Part shown: positions 19,544 to 27,708 of the stretch, one piece after another
Layout: every line of letters starts with the position of its first letter
Position numbering within the stretch: position 1 is the first letter of the stretch
Assembly: GCA_963785115.1 (NCBI GenBank)
Contig: CAWATY010000009.1
Location: forward strand, 558,001-622,000
Reading direction: 5' to 3'
Source of the DNA: JACCWP01 sp963785115
Lineage (GTDB): Bacteria; Actinomycetota; Actinomycetes; Propionibacteriales; Nocardioidaceae
DNA length: 64,000 nucleotides
Made by a program: the position numbers and the translations under genes
The notes under the pieces: generated by a model
Database searches by the model: none
Told to the model about the DNA's origin: nothing
The model's input: only the letters and a program-made list of their open reading frames with translations

Positions 19544-19576
19544 CGGGCGGGGGAGCAGCGGCCTCAGAGGTCGGCC

Positions 19577-19807
19577 TCAGAGGGTCCGCGCCACCCGGAT
19601 GATCCGCCGGCGCATCGTCACCCGGCGTCGTCCGTCGGGCAGCAGTCGCAGCCGGTCGAGCTCCCACCCGCCGTACTCGGCTCGGTCGGTGAGCAGCCGG
19701 CGCACCGCCCCGCGGGACTCCGTGCGTGAGAGTGAGAACCGCTGGAACTCGTAGTCGTCGGCCCGTGTCCGCGGGCCCGTCCCGATGGCCGTCATGGTGC
19801 GGTCCAT
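19577..19807 (-). CDS. DUF5703 family protein
   Basis: Small basic protein of 76 residues: DDYEFQRFSLSRTESRGAVR followed by YGGWELDRLRLLPDGRR and a terminal RRRIIRVARTL. The pattern EYGGWELxRLRxxxDGxRRVxLRR is the conserved core of this actinobacterial family of unknown function. In other genomes it is often next to the same M20 peptidase gene, as here. ATG 19807 is a reasonable start; a second ATG lies at 19795. The gene is divergent from the ABC exporter operon. The stop lies in the second of two 13-bp repeats (GGCCTCAGAGG at 19560-19583). Confidence 0.72.
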   Translation of the reverse strand: MDRTMTAIGTGPRTRADDYEFQRFSLSRTESRGAVRRLLTDRAEYGGWELDRLRLLPDGRRRVTMRRRIIRVARTL

Positions 19808-19849
19808 GCTGCCACGACTCCTGCCCCCAGTCGCGCCCCCTCGGCGGGC

Positions 19850-19855
19850 TACCCT
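19850..19855 (+). promoter_or_regulatory. -10 element of the ABC exporter operon
   Basis: TACCCT ends 7 nt before GTG 19863; no ribosome binding site. This fixes the start of a leaderless transcript. Confidence 0.5.
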
Positions 19856-19862
19856 CCCCGGC

Positions 19863-20765
19863 GTGGACAGCGCGATCACGGTCACCGGGTTGACGAAGCG
19901 CTACGGGGATCTCACCGCCGTCGACGACGTCGGCTTCTCGGTCGCCCGGGGGGAGTTCTTCGGCATCCTCGGCCCCAACGGTGCCGGCAAGACGACCACG
20001 CTCGAGCTGGTCGAGGGCCTGCGCCGCCCGGACGCGGGGGAGGTGAGCCTGCTCGGTCAGAGCCCGTGGCCGCGCCGGACCGACCTGCTGCGCCGGATCG
20101 GTGTCCAGCTGCAGGGCTCGGCGTTCTTCGAGCGGCTGACGGCCCGCGAGCAGCTGGCCACGGTCGGCTCGTTGTACGGCGTCGGGTCCGAGCGGGTGGA
20201 CCAGATGCTCGAGCTGGTCGGCCTCTCCGCCAAGGGCGGCGACCAGGTGGAGCGGTTGTCCGGCGGCCAGCGGCAGCGGCTGACGATCGCGTGCGCGCTG
20301 GTGCACGATCCCGAGGTCGTGTTCCTCGACGAGCCCACCGCGGCGCTCGACCCGCAGGCCCGGCGGAACCTGTGGGACCTGCTGGAGGGCATCAACGACT
20401 CCGGCCGCACGGTGGTGCTCACGACGCACTACATGGACGAGGCCGAGGCGCTCTGCGACCGGGTCGCGATCATGGACCACGGACGGGTGCTCGAGCTCGA
20501 TGCGCCGGCCGCGCTGGTCCGTGGCCTGGACGCGCCGCTGCGGGTCAGCGTGGTGCCCCGCCACCTCGACGCCGAAGCCGCCGGCCGGCTGCCAGGTGTC
20601 GACGGCGTACGCGCCGACACAGGCTCGCTGGTGCTCACCACCCGGGAGCCCGCGGTGCTGCTGTCCCGGCTGGCTGCCGACGACGAGCTCGCCGGGCTGC
20701 AGGTCCACGGCGCAACGCTGGAGGACGTCTTCTTGTCCCTGACCGGGCGGGAGTTCCGGGCATGA
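19863..20765 (+). CDS. ABC transporter ATP-binding protein (ABC-2/DrrA type)
   Basis: ATPase subunit of 300 residues of an ABC-2 exporter. It has Walker A GPNGAGKTTT, Q-loop in VQLQGSAFFERLT, signature LSGGQRQRL, Walker B VVFLDEPTAALD and switch His in VVLTTHYMDEAE. The C-terminal about 80 residues are the regulatory extension seen in DrrA-type ATPases. It overlaps the permease start by 4 bp (ATGA), so the two are coupled. Drug or lipid export is the usual role of the type, but the substrate cannot be inferred. Confidence 0.9.
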   Translation: MDSAITVTGLTKRYGDLTAVDDVGFSVARGEFFGILGPNGAGKTTTLELVEGLRRPDAGEVSLLGQSPWPRRTDLLRRIGVQLQGSAFFERLTAREQLATVGSLYGVGSERVDQMLELVGLSAKGGDQVERLSGGQRQRLTIACALVHDPEVVFLDEPTAALDPQARRNLWDLLEGINDSGRTVVLTTHYMDEAEALCDRVAIMDHGRVLELDAPAALVRGLDAPLRVSVVPRHLDAEAAGRLPGVDGVRADTGSLVLTTREPAVLLSRLAADDELAGLQVHGATLEDVFLSLTGREFRA

Positions 20766-21832
20766 GCGGCCCGCAGTCGCCCGCCCGCAGCCTCGCGGTG
20801 GCGATGGCCAAGGGGTTCCTGCGGGACCGCACGGCGGTGTTCTTCGCGGTCCTGTTCCCGCTGATGTTCCTGGTCCTCTTCGGCAGCATCTTCTCCGACT
20901 CCGATGCCCCGCAGAGCTCGGTCATCGAGGTGGGCGACGTGGCGCTGCTGGACGACGCCCCGGACGACGCGCAGCGGGTGATCGACGACAGCCTCGACGT
21001 GAGCCGCTCCGACGACCTCGACGCCGCCCTCGACGAGATCAAGGCCGGCGACGCCGACGCGGTCGTGGTCCAGGAGGGCGACACCGTCACGCTGTACTAC
21101 TCGCAGGCAGACCCGGTCGTTGCCGGCACCGTGCAAGGAACCTTCCAGGCGATCGTGTCCAGCGCCAACGTCGGGGCGACCGGTCGTCCGCCGCGCTTCA
21201 TCCTCGAGACCGACCAGGTGGAACACGAGGACCTGTCGACCGTCCAGTACCTCACCCCGTCACTGCTCGGGTGGGCCATCGCCAGCGGCGCGACCTTCGG
21301 GGCCGCGACGTCGCTGGTGCAGTGGCGTACGACCGGCCTGTTGCGCCGGCTCCGGCTGGCACCGGTCTCGACGACGCCCGTCGTCACCTCGCGGGTCGGG
21401 GTCTCCCTCGCCATCGCACTCGGACAGGCGGCGATCTTCGTCCTGGTGGGGGTGCTCGGCTTCGGCCTGCAGCTCACTGGCTGGTGGTGGATGGCGATAC
21501 CGCTGCTGACCGCGGGCACCCTCGCCTTCCTGTCGCTCGGTCTGCTTGCCGGTGCCGTGGCGCGGACGGTGGAGGCCGCGGTCGCGATCGCCAACATCGT
21601 GGTGCTGCCGATGGCGTTCCTGTCCGGCTCGTTCTTCCCGCTGGACGACGCTCCCGGTTGGCTCACGGCGGTCTCGAACCTGCTGCCGCTGCGCTACCTC
21701 AACGAGGGCATGCTCGACGTCATGGTGCGCGGCGAGGGTCCGTCCGCGGTGCTGCTTCCGATGGCGGTCCTGCTCGGCTTCGCCGTGGTGGTGACCGCGC
21801 TGGCGGCGCGCTTCTTCCGGTGGGACGCCTGA
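20762..21832 (+). CDS. ABC-2 type transporter permease
   Basis: Membrane subunit of 356 residues. One N-terminal helix (AVFFAVLFPLMFLVLFGSIF) leads to a large extracytoplasmic domain (about residues 45-155) rich in acidic residues. Five further helices follow: LGWAIASGATFGAATSL, LAIALGQAAIFVLVGVLGF, MAIPLLTAGTLAFLSLGLL, AVAIANIVVLPMAFLSG and LLPMAVLLGFAVVVTALAA. Such permeases pair with one ATPase and act as dimers. It converges with the PHP gene, whose stop lies only 2 bp away. Confidence 0.88.
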   Translation: MSGPQSPARSLAVAMAKGFLRDRTAVFFAVLFPLMFLVLFGSIFSDSDAPQSSVIEVGDVALLDDAPDDAQRVIDDSLDVSRSDDLDAALDEIKAGDADAVVVQEGDTVTLYYSQADPVVAGTVQGTFQAIVSSANVGATGRPPRFILETDQVEHEDLSTVQYLTPSLLGWAIASGATFGAATSLVQWRTTGLLRRLRLAPVSTTPVVTSRVGVSLAIALGQAAIFVLVGVLGFGLQLTGWWWMAIPLLTAGTLAFLSLGLLAGAVARTVEAAVAIANIVVLPMAFLSGSFFPLDDAPGWLTAVSNLLPLRYLNEGMLDVMVRGEGPSAVLLPMAVLLGFAVVVTALAARFFRWDA

Positions 21833-21833
21833 G

Positions 21834-23639
21834 TCAGACGTCGACGTAGCGGCGCACTGCGGGGATGGGGATGTCGCCCGCGAGCGCTCGCGGCAGGCCC
21901 CAGACCGGGTTGGAGAAGCCGATCAGGGTGTCGTCCGCGCGGCGAACCTCGACCCGTGCGTACACACCGTCGCCACGGTTCACCGAGGTAGACCACTGCC
22001 CGTCCACGACGTCAGCGGCGGGCACGACCCGCGTCGTCGTTCGTGGCGTCAAGTCGGCCAGGCCGGGTCGGTCGCACCGGCCGACCACGACGGCGAGCCG
22101 GGATCCCTGCGGCAGACGACTGGCACGCACAGTCAGCCCCAGTCGCCGGGAACCGGTCAGCAGCACACCACCCATCGGGGCCTGCCCACCCAGCCGCAGC
22201 TCGAGGGTGCCACGCCAGTACAGGGGGTCGCTGAACCATGCCCGGCCGGCCCGCAGCGACCTCAGGAGGTCGCTGCGGGCCCGCGACTCGGCCCAGACCG
22301 TGGTGACCCACCGCAGCTCGTCGGGATCCAGCCAGTCCTCTCCGGCGTGATCGTCACTGACGCCCGTGGCCGTGATGAACACGGCGTTGCGGGCAGCGAC
22401 GTCGAACGAGGGCAGCCGCAGCTCGACATGGCTGCGGCCGACCTCGATCAGGTCGCATCCGTTGGCGTGGGTCTCCACGAGCTTGCGGGGCAGGTTGCGG
22501 ATGCTCGGGTGGTTGAGGCTCACCACGGCGCCGTGCCGGTGCAGGAAGCGCACCATGGCTCGTTGCGCTCGCTCGCTCTTGTCCTTCTCCAGCGAGGCGT
22601 CCGGGTAGGTGGGCAGGGTGCCGTCGCCGCCGAACGCATTGAGATGGTTGACCAGCGAGATCTCGGCGGCGGGGAACTGGGTCACGTCGGGATATCGCTC
22701 CCGCATCCGGCGGACCACGGCCGCCTGCGCCGCGTGTCCGTCGGCGGGGGTGGATCGGCGCCGGCTGAAGCGCAGTCGGTCGAAGTACCCACTGACCCCG
22801 GCGCCTCGCCGGGCGCGAACTCCTACCCGCAGGATCTTCAGCGAGGCGTCGCCCCTGACGGTGTCCGGCCAGAGGGCGTCGTGGTCGGCCTGCAGGTCCA
22901 TCCGGACCCGTTGCCACCGCTCCACGTCGACCACCGGGACGCCCACGACGCCGAGCAGTCCCTGCTCCTCGCGCCAACGGCCGGCCGCGGCTCCGATGCG
23001 GTACTGGATGCGGTACTTGCCGGCCGGTCGGCCCCCGGTGGCCGGCCGGTTGCTTGACCCGACCTCGATCACCAGCTGGCCGTCCGGCCCCGCCTGCCCG
23101 GGCCGCACGTCGATGGTCAGGACGGTGTCGACGTAGCTCGTGGAATAGGTGAAGTTCCACGCGTTGCCCTGGAGCAGGTACGTGCCCCAGGCGTCGCCCG
23201 CAGGCGCCTGCGCCTCGACGCGCAGCGAGCCACCGTCCTCGTCCGGGCTGTGCCGGTCCGTGACGAAGGCGTGGTCCCATGAGGTCAGCCCGGCGGCGGG
23301 CAGGGCCTCCCAGTTGACCGGACGGCCGTTCTCGAGCTCACCATTGCCGTCGAAACGCACGGCCTGGCGGTAGCCGAGGCCGTACTGCCGGAAGTCGTGG
23401 TCGGTCCACCAGATGACGTCGACACCGATCTGCCGGGCCTGGTGGATGTGGGCCTCCATGCTGGCCCCGCCTTCACTGAAGGAGGCGTGAATGTGCATGG
23501 CCATGGCGATCGGGCGGACCGCTGCCGCGCGAGGAGCGGCGCCGGCCGCCACCTCCTCGGGGACCATCCCGGCCACCGCCGCGCCGGCCGCCGAGACCAG
23601 CAGCCGTCGTCGGTCGAGCCTCTTCGCGCCACCCGTCAC
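21834..23639 (-). CDS. Tat-exported PHP-domain protein with an inserted beta domain
   Basis: Secreted protein of 601 residues. The start is GTG 23639, chosen because GGGGAGGA lies 6 nt upstream; the longer frame from ATG 23702 adds 21 poorly conserved residues. The N-terminus has a twin-arginine motif, DRRRLLVSAAGAAVAG. PHP motifs follow: MHIHASFSEGG, then VIWWTDHD, VSLNHP and an aspartate/histidine pair in GVSDDHAGED. Between the second and third motifs an inserted all-beta region of about 190 residues (from DGGSLRVEAQAP to YFDRLRF) resembles a carbohydrate-binding sandwich. Another beta domain ends the protein. A phosphoesterase role is likely; substrate unknown. Confidence 0.75.
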   Translation of the reverse strand: MTGGAKRLDRRRLLVSAAGAAVAGMVPEEVAAGAAPRAAAVRPIAMAMHIHASFSEGGASMEAHIHQARQIGVDVIWWTDHDFRQYGLGYRQAVRFDGNGELENGRPVNWEALPAAGLTSWDHAFVTDRHSPDEDGGSLRVEAQAPAGDAWGTYLLQGNAWNFTYSTSYVDTVLTIDVRPGQAGPDGQLVIEVGSSNRPATGGRPAGKYRIQYRIGAAAGRWREEQGLLGVVGVPVVDVERWQRVRMDLQADHDALWPDTVRGDASLKILRVGVRARRGAGVSGYFDRLRFSRRRSTPADGHAAQAAVVRRMRERYPDVTQFPAAEISLVNHLNAFGGDGTLPTYPDASLEKDKSERAQRAMVRFLHRHGAVVSLNHPSIRNLPRKLVETHANGCDLIEVGRSHVELRLPSFDVAARNAVFITATGVSDDHAGEDWLDPDELRWVTTVWAESRARSDLLRSLRAGRAWFSDPLYWRGTLELRLGGQAPMGGVLLTGSRRLGLTVRASRLPQGSRLAVVVGRCDRPGLADLTPRTTTRVVPAADVVDGQWSTSVNRGDGVYARVEVRRADDTLIGFSNPVWGLPRALAGDIPIPAVRRYVDV

Positions 23640-23698
23640 GTCGGTCCTCCCCAGAGCCGCTCCCGACTTGCACGGTCTCACAGACCGGGTTGGCAGGT

Positions 23699-24733
23699 TC
23701 ATGCCAGCGCCTCGGCCAGCAACGAGACGAGTCGGGTGCGGCGCGGCGGGTGCGGCCGACGGGCCACCGCCTCGGCGACGGCAGGACCGGCCTGGTGCAC
23801 GACCGACAGATGCCTCTCGGCAAGGGTGGCCGCCCCGACCAGCAGCGAACGGGTGACCGACCCTGCCGACTCCGCGGGCAGCACGAGCACGACTGCGGCT
23901 GCCGGTGCCCGCAGCTCCGGGCCACCGACGACCCGTGTCCCCGCCGCGTCCGCCGCGTCGAGCGCTGCCCGCAGCGTCCGTGCACCCGCCCGACCGTCCT
24001 CTCGTGGGGTCACCACCACCGTGTCGGCTGCGGCCACCCCGAGAACCCGGGGGATCGAGGAGGAGACGAGCTGGACGACGCGTCGGACCGCCTCGTCGGG
24101 TTCGGCGGCAGGGGTGACCACGACCTCCCGGGTGTCAGGGTCGACCACCGGCAGCCGGCCCGCGCGCAGCTCGCGCACCCACCCGGCCAGTGCGCCGCCG
24201 TCGGTCCCGGCGGCGTCGGTCACGGGGGCGTCGGTCACCGGCACCGCTGCGCTCGCCACCAGGTCGGCCAGCACCCGTCCCGGACCGGGCGCGTACGGCA
24301 TGGCCGGGTCGCCGACCAGGACCAGCGGGCCCGGCGCCTCCGCCACCCGGTCCAGCACCTCGGCCGCCTCGACCAGGCCCAGCCCGTGGGCGGCCGGGAC
24401 GACCACCGCGTCGTCGGGTTGCTCCGGCTGCCGGATCCCGCGTGGGGCCACCACGACCTGGAGCGCCTCCGGCCCGCCACGGGTGACCCGCTCCACCACC
24501 GCCTCCGCCACCTGCTCCTCCAGCGGTGCCCACCGGGGGTGGCCGAACAGCCGCTCGTCCAGGTACGCCGTGACCAGCTCGGCCTCCACCGCGGCCTCCG
24601 CCGCCGGGCCGGGGGTGTGGACTCCGCGGCCCCGAAGGGCCGCCGCGACAACCGCGGCGGGCACGCACGTGCAGCCGTCCAGCGCGGCCCGCTCGACCAG
24701 GCCTCCGACCAGCGCCGCGGCGGGGTCGGTCAC
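23699..24733 (-). CDS. RecD2-like protein with all ATPase motifs degraded
   Basis: Protein of 344 residues that I align by eye to the RecD2 helicase from its inner N-terminal domain to its end. N-terminal CTCVPAAVVAAAL matches RecD2 GHxxLPxxEL. PLVLVGDPAMPYAPGPGRVLADLVAS (residues 136-161) matches the LVLVGDxDQLPSVGxGxVLxDL region. LAGWVRELRAGRLP and TVVVTPREDGRAG match RecD2 regions before its 2B domain, and SLLVGAATLAERHLSVV matches the YTAVTRAK motif VI region. Walker A is missing, motif II DE is PA, motif III DQ is replaced and the motif VI Arg is absent. So it cannot be a helicase. GTG 24733 overlaps the aldo/keto reductase stop (GTGA). Confidence 0.65.
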   Translation of the reverse strand: MTDPAAALVGGLVERAALDGCTCVPAAVVAAALRGRGVHTPGPAAEAAVEAELVTAYLDERLFGHPRWAPLEEQVAEAVVERVTRGGPEALQVVVAPRGIRQPEQPDDAVVVPAAHGLGLVEAAEVLDRVAEAPGPLVLVGDPAMPYAPGPGRVLADLVASAAVPVTDAPVTDAAGTDGGALAGWVRELRAGRLPVVDPDTREVVVTPAAEPDEAVRRVVQLVSSSIPRVLGVAAADTVVVTPREDGRAGARTLRAALDAADAAGTRVVGGPELRAPAAAVVLVLPAESAGSVTRSLLVGAATLAERHLSVVHQAGPAVAEAVARRPHPPRRTRLVSLLAEALA

Positions 24734-25743
24734 GGACCAGCGGGGTGGTCGGCGTCGCTCTCGGCCGTGCCGTCCGCCTCGTCACGGAAGCCGGACACGT
24801 CGTCGAGTGCCTGGCCGATCTCGACCGGCAGCTCGACGTCCTCGGCGTCGAGCGCGCCGCGCAGCTGGGCGGCGGTGCGGGCACCGACCAGGGCCGCGGT
24901 CACACCGGGCCGGTCCCGTACCCAGGCCAGCGAGACCTCCAGCGGAGACAGACCGAGACCGTCGGCGGCGCGGCAGACCCCTTCGACGACGCCACGGCTT
25001 CGGGGGTCGAGGTACGGCGCCACCACCTGCTCGAGCCGTTCCGACGCGGCCCGCGAGTCGGCCGGGATGCCGGTCCGGTACTTGCCGGTGAGGACACCGC
25101 CGGCCAGTGGGGAGTACGCGAGCAGGCCGAGCCCCAGCGCCCGGGCGGCGGGCACGACCTCCTCCTCGACGTCGCGGTTGAGCAGCGAGTACTCGACCTG
25201 GGTGGATGCGAGCGCCGCCCGGCCGGGCAGGGCGCGCTGCCAGGCGGCGGTGGCCGCGGTCTGCCAGCCGGTGTAGTTGCTCACCCCGACGTAGCGGGCC
25301 CGGCCGGACGTCACGGCGTGGTCCAACGCGGTGAGGGTCTCCTCCCACGGCGCGTCGTCGGACCAGACGTGCACCTGCCACAGGTCGACGGCTTCGACTG
25401 CCAGCCGCTCCAGCGAGGCGTCCAGCTGAGCCAGCAGGTGGCCCCGCGAGGTGTCCCAGGTGCGTCCCACCCGAGCAGCCCTGTTGCGGGGGACGCGCGC
25501 GGCCTTGGTGGCGATCACCACGTCGTCGCGGTCGACCACGTCGCCGAGCAGCTCACCGAGGATGCGTTCGGAGAGGCCGTCGCCGTAGCCCGCGGAGGTG
25601 TCGAGCAGCGTCCCGCCGGACTCGACGAAAGACACCAGCTGGTCGCGCGCCTCGTGCGGGTCGGTGTCGAGGCCCCACAGCCAGGTGCCCAGACCGAGCC
25701 GGGAGACGTGGAGGCCGGAGGTTCCGAGCCGGCGCTGACGCAT
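24730..25743 (-). CDS. Aldo/keto reductase
   Basis: NADPH-dependent oxidoreductase of 337 residues with an (alpha/beta)8 barrel. Catalytic tetrad: Asp in GGTLLDTSAGYGDG, Tyr in the same segment, Lys in VIATKAARV, and His in VDLWQVHVW. Cofactor-binding VGARTAAQL near the C-terminus is typical. ATG 25743 is preceded by TAGCCT 7 nt upstream on the minus strand. It is first in a three-gene run with the RecD-like gene (4-bp overlap) and, after 59 nt, the PHP gene. Physiological substrate unknown. Confidence 0.88.
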   Translation of the reverse strand: MRQRRLGTSGLHVSRLGLGTWLWGLDTDPHEARDQLVSFVESGGTLLDTSAGYGDGLSERILGELLGDVVDRDDVVIATKAARVPRNRAARVGRTWDTSRGHLLAQLDASLERLAVEAVDLWQVHVWSDDAPWEETLTALDHAVTSGRARYVGVSNYTGWQTAATAAWQRALPGRAALASTQVEYSLLNRDVEEEVVPAARALGLGLLAYSPLAGGVLTGKYRTGIPADSRAASERLEQVVAPYLDPRSRGVVEGVCRAADGLGLSPLEVSLAWVRDRPGVTAALVGARTAAQLRGALDAEDVELPVEIGQALDDVSGFRDEADGTAESDADHPAGP

Positions 25744-25750
25744 GGCGGCG

Positions 25751-25756
25751 AGGCTA
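25751..25756 (-). promoter_or_regulatory. -10 element of the aldo/keto reductase operon
   Basis: TAGCCT (minus strand) is 7 nt before the ATG at 25743, without a ribosome binding site. Confidence 0.5.
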
Positions 25757-25783
25757 GTGGAGCGGTGCATCGAGCGGCGTGGA

Positions 25784-25789
25784 TAGGCT
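25784..25789 (+). promoter_or_regulatory. -10 element of the F420 oxidoreductase gene
   Basis: TAGGCT is 7 nt before ATG 25797. It is back to back with the opposing -10 at 25751-25756, so the two start sites lie only about 55 bp apart. Confidence 0.55.
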
Positions 25790-25796
25790 CCGCCGC

Positions 25797-26843
25797 ATGC
25801 GCCTCGGGGTCAACGTCGGCTACGTCGCGGGCACCGGGGCCGACGAGCACGTCGCACTGGCCGTCGAGGCCGAGCGGCTCGGCTACGACGTGTGCTGGGC
25901 CGCCGAGGCGTACGGGTCTGACGCCCCGACGCTGCTCTCGTTCGTGGCCGCGCGCACCGAGCGGATCGACATCGGCAGCGCCATCATGCAGATCCCGGCC
26001 CGTACCCCGGCGATGACCGCGATGACGGCGGCCACCCTCGACCTGCTTTCCCACGGCCGGTTCCGGCTGGGGCTGGGCGTCTCGGGGCCGCAGGTGTCGG
26101 AGGGCTGGCACGGGGTGCGCTTCGACCGGCCCTTGGCCCGCACCCGTGAGTACGTCGAGATCGTCACGATGGCGCTGGCGCGGGACACGCTGCGCTACGA
26201 GGGCGACCATCACGTGCTGCCGCTACCGGACGGACCGGGCAAGGCGCTCAAGCTGATGATCCGCCCCGAGCACGACATCCCGCTGTACCTGGCGTCGGTG
26301 GGGCCGCGGAACCTCGAGCTCACCGGTGAGATCGCCGACGGGTGGCTGGCGATCTTCTTCGCCCCCGAGCACGCCGACGTCTCGATGGACCCGCTGCGCG
26401 CGGGTGCCGACCAGGCGGGGCGCAGCGTGGACGACATCGACATCACCGCGTGCGCGCCGGTGCTGGTGGGCGACGACCTGGAGGCGTGTGCCGAGCCACT
26501 GCGCGGCTACACCGCGCTCTACGTCGGTGGCATGGGCAGCCGGAAGCAGAACTTCTACAACGCGCTGGCCCGCCGGATGGGATTCGAGGAGGCGGCCCAG
26601 AAGATCCAGGACCACTACCTCGCCAAGGAGCACCGGGAGGCGATGGCGGCCGTGCCGTTCGAGCTGGTCGACCAGACCTCGCTGATCGGTCCGAAGGAGC
26701 GCATCACCGAGCGGCTCGCTGCGTACGCGGAGGCCGGGGTGCGCACGCTGGCCATCACCGCCGCCGGCGAGACACTCGAGCGGCGGGTGGACATCCTGCG
26801 CACCACCGCCGAGGCACTCGACGCGAGCGGCCTGGGGGAGTGA
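25797..26843 (+). CDS. LLM class F420-dependent oxidoreductase
   Basis: Luciferase-like (alpha/beta)8 protein of 348 residues of the F420-dependent group annotated by families such as Rv3093c or MSMEG_3380-like enzymes. Typical features are VNVGYVAG at the N-terminus, LGYDVCWAAEAYGSDA, FRLGLGVSGPQVSEGWHG (cofactor phosphate region) and PLYLASVGPRNLELTGEIADGW. It is one of a conserved set of actinobacterial neighbours with uppP downstream, starting 8 bp later. The hydride acceptor is unknown. Confidence 0.85.
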   Translation: MRLGVNVGYVAGTGADEHVALAVEAERLGYDVCWAAEAYGSDAPTLLSFVAARTERIDIGSAIMQIPARTPAMTAMTAATLDLLSHGRFRLGLGVSGPQVSEGWHGVRFDRPLARTREYVEIVTMALARDTLRYEGDHHVLPLPDGPGKALKLMIRPEHDIPLYLASVGPRNLELTGEIADGWLAIFFAPEHADVSMDPLRAGADQAGRSVDDIDITACAPVLVGDDLEACAEPLRGYTALYVGGMGSRKQNFYNALARRMGFEEAAQKIQDHYLAKEHREAMAAVPFELVDQTSLIGPKERITERLAAYAEAGVRTLAITAAGETLERRVDILRTTAEALDASGLGE

Positions 26844-26850
26844 TCACCAC

Positions 26851-27672
26851 GTGGAGTGGTTCGAGGCCGTCGTGCTCGGCCTGCTGCAGGGCCTGACCGA
26901 GTTCCTGCCGATCTCGTCGTCGGCGCACCTGCGGATCTTTCCCGAGCTGTTCGGCTGGCCCGACCCCGGTGCGGCCTTCACCGCGGTCGTGCAGATCGGC
27001 ACCGAGGTGGCGGTGCTGCTCTACTTCCGGCACGACATCTGGCGAATCGCCTCGTCGTGGCTGCGCGCCCTGGTGCGGCCGGACCTGCGTGGCCACCGCG
27101 ACACCCTGATGGGCTGGTACATCATCGTGGGGACGGTGCCCGTCGTGGTGGCCGGCATCGCCCTCAAGGACCAGATCGAGACCGACTTCCGCAACCTGTG
27201 GCTGACCGGGTCGGTGCTGGTCGGGCTCGGCGTGGTTCTCGGCGTCGCCGAGCGGGTGGGGCGCAACGCGCGGCCGATCGAGGACATGGGGTGGCGCTCC
27301 GCCATCCTGCTCGGACTGGCCCAGGCGCTGTCGATCGTGCCCGGCGTGTCCCGCTCGGGGGCCACCATCAGCATGGGCCTGTTCCTCGGGTACGAGCGGG
27401 CGGCGGCCACCCGGTTCGCCTTCCTGCTCGCCATCCCGGCAGTGGTGGGGGCGGGGGTGTTCGAGCTGCCGGAGGCGTGGAGCGGCGACAACGCCTACAC
27501 GGTGCCCGAGACCGCGATCGCGACCGCGGTCGCCTTCGTGGTCGGCTACGCGTCGATCGCCTGGCTGTTGCGGTACGTGTCGACGCGGTCGTTCGCACCG
27601 TTCGTCGTCTACCGGATCGTGCTCGGCACCGCGGTGCTGCTGCTGCTCGCCGGCGGGGTGCTGACCCCCTGA
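26851..27672 (+). CDS. uppP: Undecaprenyl-diphosphate phosphatase
   Basis: Membrane phosphatase of 273 residues that recycles undecaprenyl diphosphate to the monophosphate lipid carrier for peptidoglycan. BacA family motifs are present: GLLQGLTEFLPISSSAHL (catalytic Glu/Ser region) and VPGVSRSGATIS with catalytic Arg. Eight membrane helices are visible, ending in VLLLLAGGVLTP. GTG 26851 follows only 7 nt after the stop of the F420 oxidoreductase gene, so it is probably cotranscribed. Loss is usually compensated by other phosphatases, but this is the main enzyme in the family. Confidence 0.93.
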   Translation: MEWFEAVVLGLLQGLTEFLPISSSAHLRIFPELFGWPDPGAAFTAVVQIGTEVAVLLYFRHDIWRIASSWLRALVRPDLRGHRDTLMGWYIIVGTVPVVVAGIALKDQIETDFRNLWLTGSVLVGLGVVLGVAERVGRNARPIEDMGWRSAILLGLAQALSIVPGVSRSGATISMGLFLGYERAAATRFAFLLAIPAVVGAGVFELPEAWSGDNAYTVPETAIATAVAFVVGYASIAWLLRYVSTRSFAPFVVYRIVLGTAVLLLLAGGVLTP

Positions 27673-27708
27673 CGGACCCCGCGTCCCGACGGCGCGACTA
27701 CACCTCGA

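Noticed and set aside
19560..19583. 13-bp direct repeat at the end of the DUF5703 gene as an attachment or target site
   Set aside because: The two copies are adjacent, not flanking anything; a simple small duplication.
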